From: Janibacter cremeus
GTDB taxonomy: Bacteria > Actinomycetota > Actinomycetes > Actinomycetales > Dermatophilaceae
Direction: 5' to 3'
Length of the DNA stretch: 64,000 nucleotides
NCBI RefSeq assembly: GCF_013409205.1
Contig: NZ_JACCAE010000001.1
Span: 2,976,001-3,040,000 of the forward strand
Shown here one piece after another: positions 1 to 8,869 of the stretch (position 1 is the stretch's first letter; each line of letters starts with the position of its first letter). The notes beneath the pieces are model-generated. The model made no database searches and was not told the origin of the DNA. It saw only the letters and a program-made list of their open reading frames with translations. Both the position numbers and the translations under genes were made by a program.

Positions 1-190
1 CCAGGACGGGGGAGCTCTGGGTGAGCACCCCGATGCCGACACCGGCCAGGGCCACGTGCCCCATCCCGTCGCCGATGAGGGACATGCCGCGCTGGACGAG
101 GAAGACACCGACCAGTGGGGCGGAGGCGCCGACGAGCACGGCCGCGATGAGGGAGTTGCGCATGAACTCCAGGCTGAGCAGGTCGATCAT
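1..190 (-). CDS. znuB: Metal ABC transporter permease (ZnuB-like), 5' part only
   Basis: The first 63 residues of an integral membrane permease are visible; the rest lies beyond the left edge of the window. The N-terminus (MIDLLSLEFMRNSL) runs into a hydrophobic segment and then the sequence RGMSLIGDGMGHVALAG. That segment is typical of the ABC-3 (ZnuB/MntB) family of zinc or manganese permeases. The ATG overlaps the stop codon of the upstream ATPase gene as ATGA, so it is the third gene of a translationally coupled znuA-znuC-znuB operon. Zinc specificity is inferred from the His-rich binding protein and the Zur-like operators at the head of the operon. Confidence 0.88.
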   Translation of the reverse strand, partial: MIDLLSLEFMRNSLIAAVLVGASAPLVGVFLVQRGMSLIGDGMGHVALAGVGIGVLTQSSPVL

Positions 191-981
191 CGGGGGCCTC
201 CCGTCGTCGGCAGGAACGTCGTGGGGACGGGGGAGGGTGGTGGCTCGTCCTCGCCCACGTGGTGGGTGTGGTCCACCGCGTGCGGGGCGATCTCCTCCGG
301 TGGCCCGTCGTGGCTGATCCGACCGCCGCTGACGACGACCGCTCGGGTGACCAGGTCTGCCAGCGCGTCCAACTCGTGGGTGACGACGACGAGCGTGGCG
401 CCGCGCTCCACGAGACGGCGCATCACCGCGACGAGCACTTGCTGGTGTCCCCGGTCGACGCCCGCGGTGGGCTCGTCCATGAGGAAGACCTCCGGGCGGC
501 TGGCCAACGCACGGGCGATGAGCACGCGGCGCTGCTGCCCACCGGAGAGCGTGGCGACGTCGTGGGCGGCCAGGGTGCCCAGACCGACGACGGCCAGCGC
601 CTCCCGGACGATGGCCCGGTTGCCCGCGGAGCGGATCCGCCAGGGCGCCCACCAGGGCGTGCGTACCGTGCGACCCATCGTGACGATCTCGGCGGCCGTC
701 GCCTTGACCGCGGAGGCGAGGGTGTGGCGCTGCGGGACGTAGCCGATGCCGTTGTGGGCGGGGCGGGAGCCGATCGGGGACCCCAGCACCCGGGCGCTGC
801 CCGCCTGCAGCTCGACGAGTCCGAGGAGGCCCTTGACGAGGGTGGACTTGCCCGCGCCGTTGGGGCCGAGCACGGCGACGACCTCACCTTGCCTGACGGT
901 CAGGTCGATGTCGCTGACGACCGTGCGGTCCTCGTGGCCGAAGGCAGCGCCGCGTAACTCGATCACCGTCGGGTCGCTCAT
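187..981 (-). CDS. znuC: Metal (zinc) ABC transporter ATP-binding protein ZnuC
   Basis: A 264-residue ABC ATPase that would energise zinc import at the inner face of the membrane. Walker A GPNGAGKST is at about residues 39-47, the Q-loop is YVPQR at 81-85, the signature LSGGQ is at 145-149, and Walker B LMDEP with VVVTHE follows. The C-terminal tail is rich in His and acidic residues (DHTHHVGEDE), which may bind metal. The start codon overlaps the znuA stop by 4 nt and its own stop overlaps the permease start, so the three genes are coupled. An upstream in-frame extension exists but runs antisense through znuA and is not coding. Confidence 0.92.
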   Translation of the reverse strand: MSDPTVIELRGAAFGHEDRTVVSDIDLTVRQGEVVAVLGPNGAGKSTLVKGLLGLVELQAGSARVLGSPIGSRPAHNGIGYVPQRHTLASAVKATAAEIVTMGRTVRTPWWAPWRIRSAGNRAIVREALAVVGLGTLAAHDVATLSGGQQRRVLIARALASRPEVFLMDEPTAGVDRGHQQVLVAVMRRLVERGATLVVVTHELDALADLVTRAVVVSGGRISHDGPPEEIAPHAVDHTHHVGEDEPPPSPVPTTFLPTTGGPR

Positions 982-1910
982 CGACACCCCTGCCCCTCGC
1001 GGACCGCGTCGCGGTTGCTGCGCATGATCTCGAAGTAGTCCGAGCCCGCCGACTCCTGCGTCACGCCCTCGATCGGGTCGAGCACGGCGACCGTGGCGCC
1101 CGAGTCGCGTGCGATCGTGTCGGCGAGGTCGCGGGGCACGAGGGGTTCGGCGTACACGGTCGAGATGTCCTCGGCCCTGATGTGGGAGATGAGCTCGGCA
1201 ATCGCTGCGGAGCTCGGCTGCGCATCGGGGCTGAGTCCGCTGACCGAGACCTGGTGGAAGTCGTAGCGATCGGCGAAGTACGCAAAGGCCGCGTGCCCGG
1301 TGACCAGGTCGCGTTGGCTGCAGACGGACAGGTCCTGCTCCAGCTCCTGGTCGAGGTCGGTGAGCTCGGCCGTGAAGGCCGTCGCGTTGGCCCGGTAGTC
1401 CTCGGCGTGTGCCGGGTCGTCCTCGGCGAGTAACTCGGCGATCGCGTCGGCGACGTCGGCGTACCGGGTCGGGTCGAGCCAGAAGTGGGGGTCCCGCGCG
1501 CCGTGGTCGTGACCGTGCGACCCCTCGCCGTGGTCGTGCCCCTCGTGCTCGTCCGCGGCGATGTCGAGCCGGGCCGACTCGGAGACATCGAAGGCGGTCT
1601 CCTGGGTCTGTGTGACGGCGTCGTCGACCGAGGGCTGGAACCCGGAGAGATAAATCAGGTGGTCGGCGCGGCTGGCCTGAAGGACCTGCTTGGGGCTCAG
1701 CTCGAGGTCGTGCGGCTCGGCGCCGGGCTGGGTGAGGTTGCTGACCTGGACGTGCTCCCCGCCGACCTGCTCGGTGGCGTACTGAAGGGGATAGAAGGAC
1801 GTGGTGACCGTGACCGTGTCCTCGTGCTCGGCGGACGTGTCCGTGGACCCGCACGCAGTCAGGGCCAGCAGCAGGGCAGATGTGGTCACGGTGACCGCGG
1901 TCCGGTACAT
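978..1910 (-). CDS. znuA: Zinc ABC transporter substrate-binding lipoprotein (ZnuA/AdcA family)
   Basis: A 310-residue solute-binding lipoprotein of the cluster A-I metal-binding family. The lipobox LTACGS near residue 20 marks membrane anchoring. A His/acid-rich loop (HEGHDHGEGSHGHDHG) follows the first conserved His region and precedes DPHFWLDP, the usual zinc-binding arrangement. The C-terminus has a Cys-containing GQGCR end. I chose ATG at 1910; an in-frame GTG at 1925 has no better ribosome site. The promoter predicted just upstream would begin transcription at about the ATG, so the mRNA may be leaderless. First gene of the zinc operon. Confidence 0.92.
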   Translation of the reverse strand: MYRTAVTVTTSALLLALTACGSTDTSAEHEDTVTVTTSFYPLQYATEQVGGEHVQVSNLTQPGAEPHDLELSPKQVLQASRADHLIYLSGFQPSVDDAVTQTQETAFDVSESARLDIAADEHEGHDHGEGSHGHDHGARDPHFWLDPTRYADVADAIAELLAEDDPAHAEDYRANATAFTAELTDLDQELEQDLSVCSQRDLVTGHAAFAYFADRYDFHQVSVSGLSPDAQPSSAAIAELISHIRAEDISTVYAEPLVPRDLADTIARDSGATVAVLDPIEGVTQESAGSDYFEIMRSNRDAVREGQGCR

Positions 1911-1946
1911 GAGAATGATTCTCACTCCCGGTGAGAACGATTGTCA
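1910..1946 (-). promoter_or_regulatory. Two tandem Zur-like operator boxes
   Basis: Two 15-bp 7-1-7 palindromes of the Fur/Zur type lie 22 bp apart: TGAGAATGATTCTCA at 1910-1924 (perfect inverted repeat) and TGAGAACGATTGTCA at 1932-1946 (one mismatched pair). They cover the predicted -10 and -35 elements of znuA respectively, and the proximal box ends on the first base of the ATG. This is the expected arrangement for repression of a zinc-uptake operon by zinc-loaded Zur. Assignment to Zur rather than Fur or Mur rests on the zinc-type genes downstream. Confidence 0.82.
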
Positions 1947-1947
1947 A
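1918..1947 (-). promoter_or_regulatory. Predicted znuA promoter
   Basis: On the minus strand TTGACA (1947-1942) is followed after 18 nt by GAGAAT (1923-1918), a perfect -35 and a fair -10 for the principal sigma factor. Transcription would start near 1912-1910, at or within two bases of the znuA ATG. This explains the absence of a ribosome binding site at normal spacing. Both hexamers are covered by Zur-like palindromes. Predicted from sequence only. Confidence 0.6.
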
Positions 1948-1972
1948 TCTCATCGTCCGGGGGCTCACGATC

Positions 1973-2138
1973 GCAGGGCGACCTGCGCCCCCGGATTCCC
2001 CCGACGCACCCCTCGGGTCAGCGGGGTAGCAGGGCGACCTGCGCCCCCGGATTCCCCCGACGCACCCCTCGGGTCAGCGGGGTAGCAGGGCGACCTGCGC
2101 CCCCGGAGCCCCCGATGCCGCCTCGGGTCAGCGGGGGA
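1973..2138. repeat. 56-bp tandem repeat, about 2.9 copies
   Basis: Copies begin at 1973, 2029 and 2085. The first two look identical over 56 bp; the third diverges in its middle and is 2 bp shorter. Each unit carries a small hairpin (GCAGG-GCGA-CCTGC) and the stretch CTCGGGTCAGCGGGG, which in the third copy is the 3' end and stop codon of the downstream membrane protein gene. The array therefore looks like duplications growing out from that gene end into the znuA upstream region. A diverged relative of the unit start is found at 37855. Confidence 0.93.
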
Positions 2139-2442
2139 CCACCTTGATGATCGCCAGGCCGACCACGAGGGCGACGACCGCGATGCGCATCAGTCGCTCG
2201 CTCGGACGCAGCCGCGGCCAGCTGAGGGCGAGCATCCAGAGGAGGAAGAGCACGACGAGTCCGAGGGGAATGGCCCCCCATGGGCCGAGGAAGGCCCCGA
2301 GGAGCACGAGGGCGAAGACGACGACCACCGGGACGTACGAGGGCAGTCCGGCCAGGAGTCGCGTCGCCGGCAGGCTCACGCGCTCGAAGGCGTTGGTCGC
2401 GACGGGCTCGGGGCGGGGCGTGTCGTTGGTGGGCACGTCCAC
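2128..2442 (-). CDS. Small membrane protein, DUF6703-like
   Basis: A 104-residue protein with a polar N-terminus, two hydrophobic stretches (around [15 protein letters not shown] and [15 protein letters not shown]), a basic linker ([10 protein letters not shown]) and a third hydrophobic helix near the C-terminus. The size, topology and position divergent from glycyl-tRNA synthetase match an actinobacterial family I recall as DUF6703. No function is known to me. Its last codons and stop are inside the third copy of the 56-bp tandem repeat. The family assignment is from memory; the membrane nature is clear. Confidence 0.7.
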   Translation of the reverse strand: MDVPTNDTPRPEPVATNAFERVSLPATRLLAGLPSYVPVVVVFALVLLGAFLGPWGAIPLGLVVLFLLWMLALSWPRLRPSERLMRIAVVALVVGLAIIKVVPR

Positions 2443-2496
2443 AGGATAGGTGGCCCGATGCGGCTCTCGGGCGGGGTCCCGGATAGCCTCTCTGCC

Positions 2497-3903
<1,407 letters not shown>

Positions 3904-3908
3904 GCGTC

Positions 3909-4655
3909 ATGACCGCCCCGGGGGCGCCGATCCGGCTGCTGCTCGTGCACGGGAGCCGGCTCAACGCGGCTGCCTGGATCCCCCTGGAGGAGATCCTCCT
4001 GGGACGGATCGTCTGCGAGCACATCGACCTGCCCGGTCACGGACTTCAGCAGCAGGTGCCGTTCACCATGGAGGGCGCCATCGCGGCGGTCGGCGATGCG
4101 GTCGAGGCGCTCGATGCGAGCCGGCACCGGATCGTCCTGGGCGGGCACAGTCTCGGTGGTTACGTGGCGATGGAGTGGGCGGCGCGCAATCACGGCGTGC
4201 TTGCGGGGCTCGTCCTCATGGGCTCGACCGCCCAGCCCTCCTCACGACTGGCCGGGGTCTACCGTGCCTTCGGCAGCGCACTCCGGGCGGGCCTGGAGGA
4301 CGTGCGCAGGGCGGAGTCCCTCCGGGAGACCGACGCCGCCTCGCTGCGCCGGATCATCGGGGCGCGGACCGCCGCTGCGGTCCTGCAGCGAGGGCCCGGG
4401 CTCGAGGCGATCCCCGACGCCTGGGACGCGGTGATCAACGAGGTGGACCTGAAGTCGCTCGCCGAGGTCGACGTGCCGGTCCTCGCGATCAACGGCGAGT
4501 ACGACCAGTTCCGCGTCGGGGAGGGCACGGCCCGAGCGCTGCGCCACGACCTCGAGGTCGTGCACATCCCCGGGGCCACACACTTCGCGCCGATGACTCA
4601 TGCGGCCCCGGTCGCCACGGCCATCCGTTCCTTCGCCGCCTCCCTGCCCGCCTGA
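3909..4655 (+). CDS. Alpha/beta-fold hydrolase
   Basis: A 248-residue soluble alpha/beta hydrolase. It starts with the oxyanion-strand motif LLLVHGSRLNAAAW and carries the nucleophile elbow GHSLGG with its Ser near residue 79. The probable acid is in NGEYDQF and the His in GATHFAPM. No lid domain is recognisable, and the substrate cannot be told. It starts 5 nt after the glyS stop and is probably read through from it. It resembles small esterase or lipase-like proteins rather than a haloalkane dehalogenase, since the HG is followed by SR, not the typical halide-site Trp. Confidence 0.85.
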   Translation: MTAPGAPIRLLLVHGSRLNAAAWIPLEEILLGRIVCEHIDLPGHGLQQQVPFTMEGAIAAVGDAVEALDASRHRIVLGGHSLGGYVAMEWAARNHGVLAGLVLMGSTAQPSSRLAGVYRAFGSALRAGLEDVRRAESLRETDAASLRRIIGARTAAAVLQRGPGLEAIPDAWDAVINEVDLKSLAEVDVPVLAINGEYDQFRVGEGTARALRHDLEVVHIPGATHFAPMTHAAPVATAIRSFAASLPA

Positions 4656-4664
4656 GCCGTCGGC

Positions 4665-5495
4665 TCAGTCACCGGTGGCGACCGGGCGGCCCGGGTCGGT
4701 GACCCAGTGGCTCCAGCTGCCGACGTAGACGGCGGCCTCGATCCCGATCTCGTGCAGTGTCAGCGCGGTGTGCGCGGCAGTGACGCCCGACCCGCAGTAG
4801 CTGCCGACCACGGTGCTCGCGTCGATGTCCTCGGCCGCGAATCGTTCCCGCAGCTCCTCGGGGGAGCGCAGCCTCCCTTCGCCCGTCGTGAGCTCACCCA
4901 TCGGGATGTTGACCGCCCCGGGGACGTGCCCGGCGACGGGGTCGATGGGTTCGCTCTCCCCGCGGTACCGCTCGGGGGTCCGGGCGTCGACGAGGACACC
5001 CGCCCGGGTGAGGGTGGCCACGTCCTGTGCCTCCAGTACGGGCACGGACCCCGGTCGGACCGTCACGGACCCCGCTGTGGGGGATGTGGGCTCGGTCGAG
5101 ACCGCACCTCCTGCGGCCTGCCAGCCGGCGAGGCCACCGTCGAGGACGCGGACATCGGTCAGCCCCGCCCAGCGCAGCACCCACCAGGCGCGGGCTGCGG
5201 CGAGCGAGGTCGCCTGGTCGTAGACGACGACGCGCGAGTCGTTGTGCACGCCGGCGGCTCGCAGGCCCGACTGGAGTACGCCGGGCTCGGGAAGGGGGTG
5301 ACGGCCTCCCGCGCCCGGCTCACCGGCGAGCACGGCGTCGAGGTCGACGAAGGGGGCCCCCGGAAGGTGCCCGGCAGCGTACAGGTCCGGTCCGTCGCCG
5401 CTGAGGGTGAACTGCACGTCGAGGACGAGAGGGCCCGGCCGGCTGTGGTCGGCGAGCTCCTCCCGCAGGGAGGTCGGGTCGACGAGAGCGCTCAT
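4665..5495 (-). CDS. Sulfurtransferase (two-domain rhodanese, SseA-like)
   Basis: A 276-residue tandem-rhodanese protein of the thiosulfate or 3-mercaptopyruvate sulfurtransferase family. The N-terminal inactive domain has LDVQFTL and AGHLPGAPFVDLD. The C-terminal active domain has DARTPERYRGE, GHVPGAVNIP and the catalytic loop YCGSGVTA with the persulfide-forming Cys near residue 235. The CGSG(V/I)T loop is more like mercaptopyruvate-type enzymes than CRKGVT thiosulfate-type rhodaneses. The start codon overlaps the stop of the upstream cation exporter gene by 4 nt, so the pair is coupled. Confidence 0.93.
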   Translation of the reverse strand: MSALVDPTSLREELADHSRPGPLVLDVQFTLSGDGPDLYAAGHLPGAPFVDLDAVLAGEPGAGGRHPLPEPGVLQSGLRAAGVHNDSRVVVYDQATSLAAARAWWVLRWAGLTDVRVLDGGLAGWQAAGGAVSTEPTSPTAGSVTVRPGSVPVLEAQDVATLTRAGVLVDARTPERYRGESEPIDPVAGHVPGAVNIPMGELTTGEGRLRSPEELRERFAAEDIDASTVVGSYCGSGVTAAHTALTLHEIGIEAAVYVGSWSHWVTDPGRPVATGD

Positions 5496-6472
5496 GGGGT
5501 CTCCTTCTCGGCGGGGACGTCGGTGCCGGACTGCGCTTCGGGCAGTGGCTCGATGGGGACCTCGTAGCCGCCGAAGTCATCGTAGGAGCGCGGGTCCTCG
5601 CGCGGCTCGAGGTGGACCGTCACGCGCAGACCCGGGTGCTGCTCGGCGATGACCCCCTCGATGTCCTCGACGACGTCGTGCGCCCGTCGTACCGACCATG
5701 CGCCGGGGACGAGCACGTGGAACTCGGCGAAGGAGACGTGCCCGGCCACGCGGGTGCGCAGCCCGTGGACGGTGACCTCGTCGGTGCACTGGGCGGCGAT
5801 GGTATCGGCGAGGTCGGCATTCTCCTGTGGGCTGAGTGCCGCATCCATCAGACCGGTGCCCGACTCGTTGAGCAGCCGCCACCCGGTCAGCAGGATGTTG
5901 ACGCCGACGAGCAGGGCGACGAGCGGGTCGAGCACCTCGATGCCGGTGATGACGACGAGTGCCACGCCGACGAGGACACCCACGGACGTCCACACGTCCG
6001 TGAGCAGGTGCTGCCCGTCGGCGCGCAGGGTGATCGAGCGGTGTCGGCGCCCGGCCCGGATGAGCACGAAGGCCACGGCGCCGTTGATGATCGAGGCCAC
6101 CACGGAGATCGCCAGACCCAGGCCGACCTGGTCGATGGGCTGCGGGTCGAGCAGCCGACCGATCGCCTGCCAGACGATGAAGCCGGCGGCGACGAAGATC
6201 ATCGCCCCCTCGATCGCGGCGGAGAAGTACTCGGCCTTCGAGTGCCCGAAGTGGTGGTCGTCGTCGGCCGCGCGCCCGGCGACCCTCAGGGCGATCAGCG
6301 CGGCGACGGCGGCGACGAGGTTGACGATCGACTCGGCCGCGTCGGCGAGCAGGCCGACCGAGTCGGTGATCCACCATGCGCCGGTCTTCAGGCCGATCGT
6401 GGCCAGGGCCGCCGCGATCGACAGCCAGGCGAACTTCTCCAGGTGCTTCCGGGAGCTCGAGGTCGCGGTCAT
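5492..6472 (-). CDS. Cation diffusion facilitator family transporter
   Basis: A 326-residue CDF exporter of divalent metals such as Zn, Fe or Mn. Six transmembrane helices are followed by a cytoplasmic C-terminal domain. The metal site in TM2 reads LLADAAESIVN, with HHFGHSKAEYFSA after it and a matching LLTDVWTSVG motif in TM5. The TM2 site is D-A-A-E-S where zinc exporters usually have H-x-x-x-D or D-x-x-x-D, so the specificity may not be simply zinc. ATG at 6472 overlaps the stop of the upstream membrane gene (ATGA) and the 3' end overlaps the sulfurtransferase gene in the same way. Confidence 0.92.
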   Translation of the reverse strand: MTATSSSRKHLEKFAWLSIAAALATIGLKTGAWWITDSVGLLADAAESIVNLVAAVAALIALRVAGRAADDDHHFGHSKAEYFSAAIEGAMIFVAAGFIVWQAIGRLLDPQPIDQVGLGLAISVVASIINGAVAFVLIRAGRRHRSITLRADGQHLLTDVWTSVGVLVGVALVVITGIEVLDPLVALLVGVNILLTGWRLLNESGTGLMDAALSPQENADLADTIAAQCTDEVTVHGLRTRVAGHVSFAEFHVLVPGAWSVRRAHDVVEDIEGVIAEQHPGLRVTVHLEPREDPRSYDDFGGYEVPIEPLPEAQSGTDVPAEKETP

Positions 6473-7143
6473 GTCCACACGGCGACTGCGACGACGATGA
6501 GGATGCCCGGCAGCAGGATCAGTCCCATGACCACCCAGCCCATCGGACGCCCGAAGTTGACCGTGGTCCCGACCCCCACCCGCTTGGTGACGAAGACGTC
6601 CGGGTCGTCGGAGTTGGCGTAGACGAGACCGCCGAGCCTCCAGCCCTCGCGGTCGTCGGTGGTCTCGCGTCCGGTGCGTACGGAGGCGACGATCACCCAG
6701 ACCGTGGTCACGAGGATCCCGGCGAGCAGCAGCCAGAAGCCCCAGCCGGGTGCGACCGCGTCGCTGGAGAGGTACTGGGCGATCGAGATCGCGCAGATCC
6801 CACCGCCGACGACGAGGCCCATGGCCGCAAGCGGCATGACGAGCCGGCGCAGTCCCCGGCCACGCGCCAGCAGGAGCACGGCGAAGACCGCCAGACCGCT
6901 CAGCTGACCGACGATCGGGGGCATGAGGACGGTGCCGAGCGATCGGTCGGCGAAGCGGTCGGGATCGCCGGCCGGCCCGAAGTGCACCGGGTACGGATCC
7001 GGCAGCTGGTCCAGGCGCAGCACCCCGATGACGACGGCGGCCACGCCCAGGGCCAGCATCGCCACGAGCCAGGGCACCGCCGGGCGAAGGGAGACGCGCT
7101 CCGTGTCGTCCCGGCCAGCGTCCTGCGTCGTGTCCCCGTCCAT
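6469..7143 (-). CDS. DUF1648/DUF5808-like multi-pass membrane protein
   Basis: A 224-residue integral membrane protein with about five hydrophobic helices. The loop after the first helix (QLPDPYPVHFGPAGDPDRF) matches the DUF1648 signature. The C-terminal part (DDPDVFVTKRVGVGTTVNFG followed by a last helix) matches DUF5808. Function is unknown; related proteins resemble immunity or SdpI-like membrane proteins. It is the first gene of a coupled three-gene minus-strand set with the CDF exporter and the sulfurtransferase. The start at 7143 keeps it 50 bp clear of the divergent dusB gene; an upstream ATG would overlap dusB. Confidence 0.85.
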   Translation of the reverse strand: MDGDTTQDAGRDDTERVSLRPAVPWLVAMLALGVAAVVIGVLRLDQLPDPYPVHFGPAGDPDRFADRSLGTVLMPPIVGQLSGLAVFAVLLLARGRGLRRLVMPLAAMGLVVGGGICAISIAQYLSSDAVAPGWGFWLLLAGILVTTVWVIVASVRTGRETTDDREGWRLGGLVYANSDDPDVFVTKRVGVGTTVNFGRPMGWVVMGLILLPGILIVVAVAVWT

Positions 7144-7192
7144 GTCCACGATTGTCCCTGCCAGGTGCCCCGGTGAGACACTGGGCATCGTC

Positions 7193-8428
7193 ATGACCAC
7201 CCTGACCCAGACCCTCGACACCCTCCCGACCACCGGCGAGCGGGTGCTGCCACCCCTTCGCCTCGGTCGGCACGTCATCGACTCGCCCGTCGTCCTCGCC
7301 CCGATGGCCGGGATCACCAACCGCGCCTTCCGGCGGTTGTGCCGCGAGGCCGGCGATGCCGGTCTGGCCGCGAGCGGAGCCACGGGCGCGCACAGCCTCT
7401 ACGTCAACGAGATGGTCACCTCCCGCGCCCTGGTGGAGCGCACCCCGGAGTCGATGCGCCTGATCGAGCACGACGGGGACGAGACCCCGCGCAGCGTGCA
7501 GCTCTACAGCGTCGACCCGGCGACCACTGCCAGGGCCGTGCGGATGCTCGTGACCGAGGACCGTGCCGACCACATCGACCTCAACTTCGGCTGCCCCGTC
7601 CCCAAGGTCACCCGCAAGGGCGGCGGTGCGGCGCTGCCGTGGAAGCGCGATCTCTTCCGCGCGATCGTCTCCGCGGCGGTCACCGAGGGGGCGAAGGGCG
7701 ACGTCCCCGTCACCATCAAGATGCGCGTGGGCATCGACGAGGAGCACCACACCTACCTCGATGCCGCCACTGCTGCGGTTCAGGAGGGCGTCGCGGCCGT
7801 CGCGCTGCACGCCCGCACCGCCAGCCAGGCCTACTCCGGTACCGCCGACTGGTCGCGGATCAAGCTGCTCAAGGAGACCATCACCTCCGTCCCGGTCCTG
7901 GGCAACGGCGACATCTGGTCCGCCGAGGACGCCCTGAGGATGGTCGAGGAGACCGGCGTCGACGGCGTCGTCGTCGGTCGCGGCTGCCTGGGGCGTCCGT
8001 GGCTCTTCGCCGACCTGGCGGCGGCATTCAACGGCACGCAGATGCGCATCCGTCCCTCCCTCGGTGAGGTCACCGCGACGCTGCGCCGGCATGCCGAGCT
8101 GCTCACCGACTTCTACGAGGGCGACCAGCTGCGCGCCTGCCGCGACATCCGCAAGCACATCGCGTGGTACCTCAAGGGGTTCCCCGCCGGCTCGACGGTG
8201 CGCAACCAGCTCGCGCTCGTCGACTCCCTCGCGGCGCTCGACGACCTCATCGCCACGCTCGACCCGGACACCCCGTGGCCGGGTGAGGCCGCGGAGGGCC
8301 AGCGCGGCCGCGCCGGCTCCTCGCGCGTCGTCGCCCTCCCGGAGAACTGGCTCGCCAGCCGTGAGCTCGACGCCGGCCAGCATGCGCAGGTGGTCCAGGC
8401 GGAGCAGTCCGTCGTCGATGGCGGCTGA
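7193..8428 (+). CDS. dusB: tRNA-dihydrouridine synthase (DusB-type)
   Basis: A 411-residue FMN-dependent enzyme that reduces specific uridines in tRNA D-loops using NADPH. Visible motifs are the flavin-binding VVLAPMAGITNRAFRRLC, the catalytic-cysteine segment DLNFGCPVPKVTRKGGGAAL, the TIKMRVGID strand, the ALHARTASQAYSG segment and the phosphate-binding GNGDIWS and VVVGRGCLGRPWLF. Compared with typical family members there is a short extra Gly/Ala stretch (AGLAASGATGAHSLYVNEM) before the YVNEM motif. The C-terminal helical tRNA-binding domain is present. It is divergent from the DUF1648 gene. Confidence 0.95.
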   Translation: MTTLTQTLDTLPTTGERVLPPLRLGRHVIDSPVVLAPMAGITNRAFRRLCREAGDAGLAASGATGAHSLYVNEMVTSRALVERTPESMRLIEHDGDETPRSVQLYSVDPATTARAVRMLVTEDRADHIDLNFGCPVPKVTRKGGGAALPWKRDLFRAIVSAAVTEGAKGDVPVTIKMRVGIDEEHHTYLDAATAAVQEGVAAVALHARTASQAYSGTADWSRIKLLKETITSVPVLGNGDIWSAEDALRMVEETGVDGVVVGRGCLGRPWLFADLAAAFNGTQMRIRPSLGEVTATLRRHAELLTDFYEGDQLRACRDIRKHIAWYLKGFPAGSTVRNQLALVDSLAALDDLIATLDPDTPWPGEAAEGQRGRAGSSRVVALPENWLASRELDAGQHAQVVQAEQSVVDGG

Positions 8429-8496
8429 GGGCCTGTCGGGGATGACCACCAGGGACTAGGGTCGACCAACGGACCCGCACGCACCTGGAGGGCACC

Positions 8497-8805
8497 ATGG
8501 GTTTCTTCGACAAGCTCCTCGGTAGGAGTGAACAGCTGAAGGACAAGGCCGGCCAGTACGCCAGCGAGCACGGCGACACGATCGGTCAGAGCCTCGACAA
8601 GGCGGGCCACGCGGCCAACAAGGCCACCAAGGGTCGTTTCGAGGGTCAGATCGACAAGGCCACGGGCGCGGCGAAGGGCGGCGTCGACAAGCTCGGTGAG
8701 CAGGGTGGACCCGCCGGGGGACCGGCTGGTGGCCCCTCGGAGGGCGGCACCCCTCCTCCTCCTCCGCCTGCGGGTGGGGCCCCTTCCGGGGGCCGGACCG
8801 GCTGA
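8497..8805 (+). CDS. Small antitoxin-like protein (MT0933/Rv0909-like)
   Basis: A 102-residue protein starting MGFFDKLLGRSEQLKDKAG, followed by a Lys/Gly/Asp-rich amphipathic region (FEGQIDKATGAAKGGVDKLG) and a Gly/Pro-rich tail with six consecutive prolines. The N-terminal pattern matches a family annotated as an MT0933-type antitoxin in mycobacteria. No toxin gene lies next to it, so a toxin-antitoxin role is not supported by context. A GGAGG ribosome site lies just upstream. Alternatively it is a small stress or late-embryogenesis-like protein; the repeat-rich K/D/A composition fits either. Confidence 0.75.
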   Translation: MGFFDKLLGRSEQLKDKAGQYASEHGDTIGQSLDKAGHAANKATKGRFEGQIDKATGAAKGGVDKLGEQGGPAGGPAGGPSEGGTPPPPPPAGGAPSGGRTG

Positions 8806-8869
8806 CCCGCCACCTGAGCGTGGTCATCACCCGGGGGGAACGACCATCCTCCGGTCCGGCGCGGCCGGG

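Noticed and set aside
5492..8449. A 985-residue minus-strand open frame spanning the CDF transporter and dusB
   Set aside because: Only the part to 6472 encodes the transporter. The rest is antisense to dusB and the DUF1648-like gene, open because of high GC bias at third positions.
8497..8805. A complete toxin-antitoxin module
   Set aside because: There is no adjacent small toxin gene on either strand; only the antitoxin-like protein is present.
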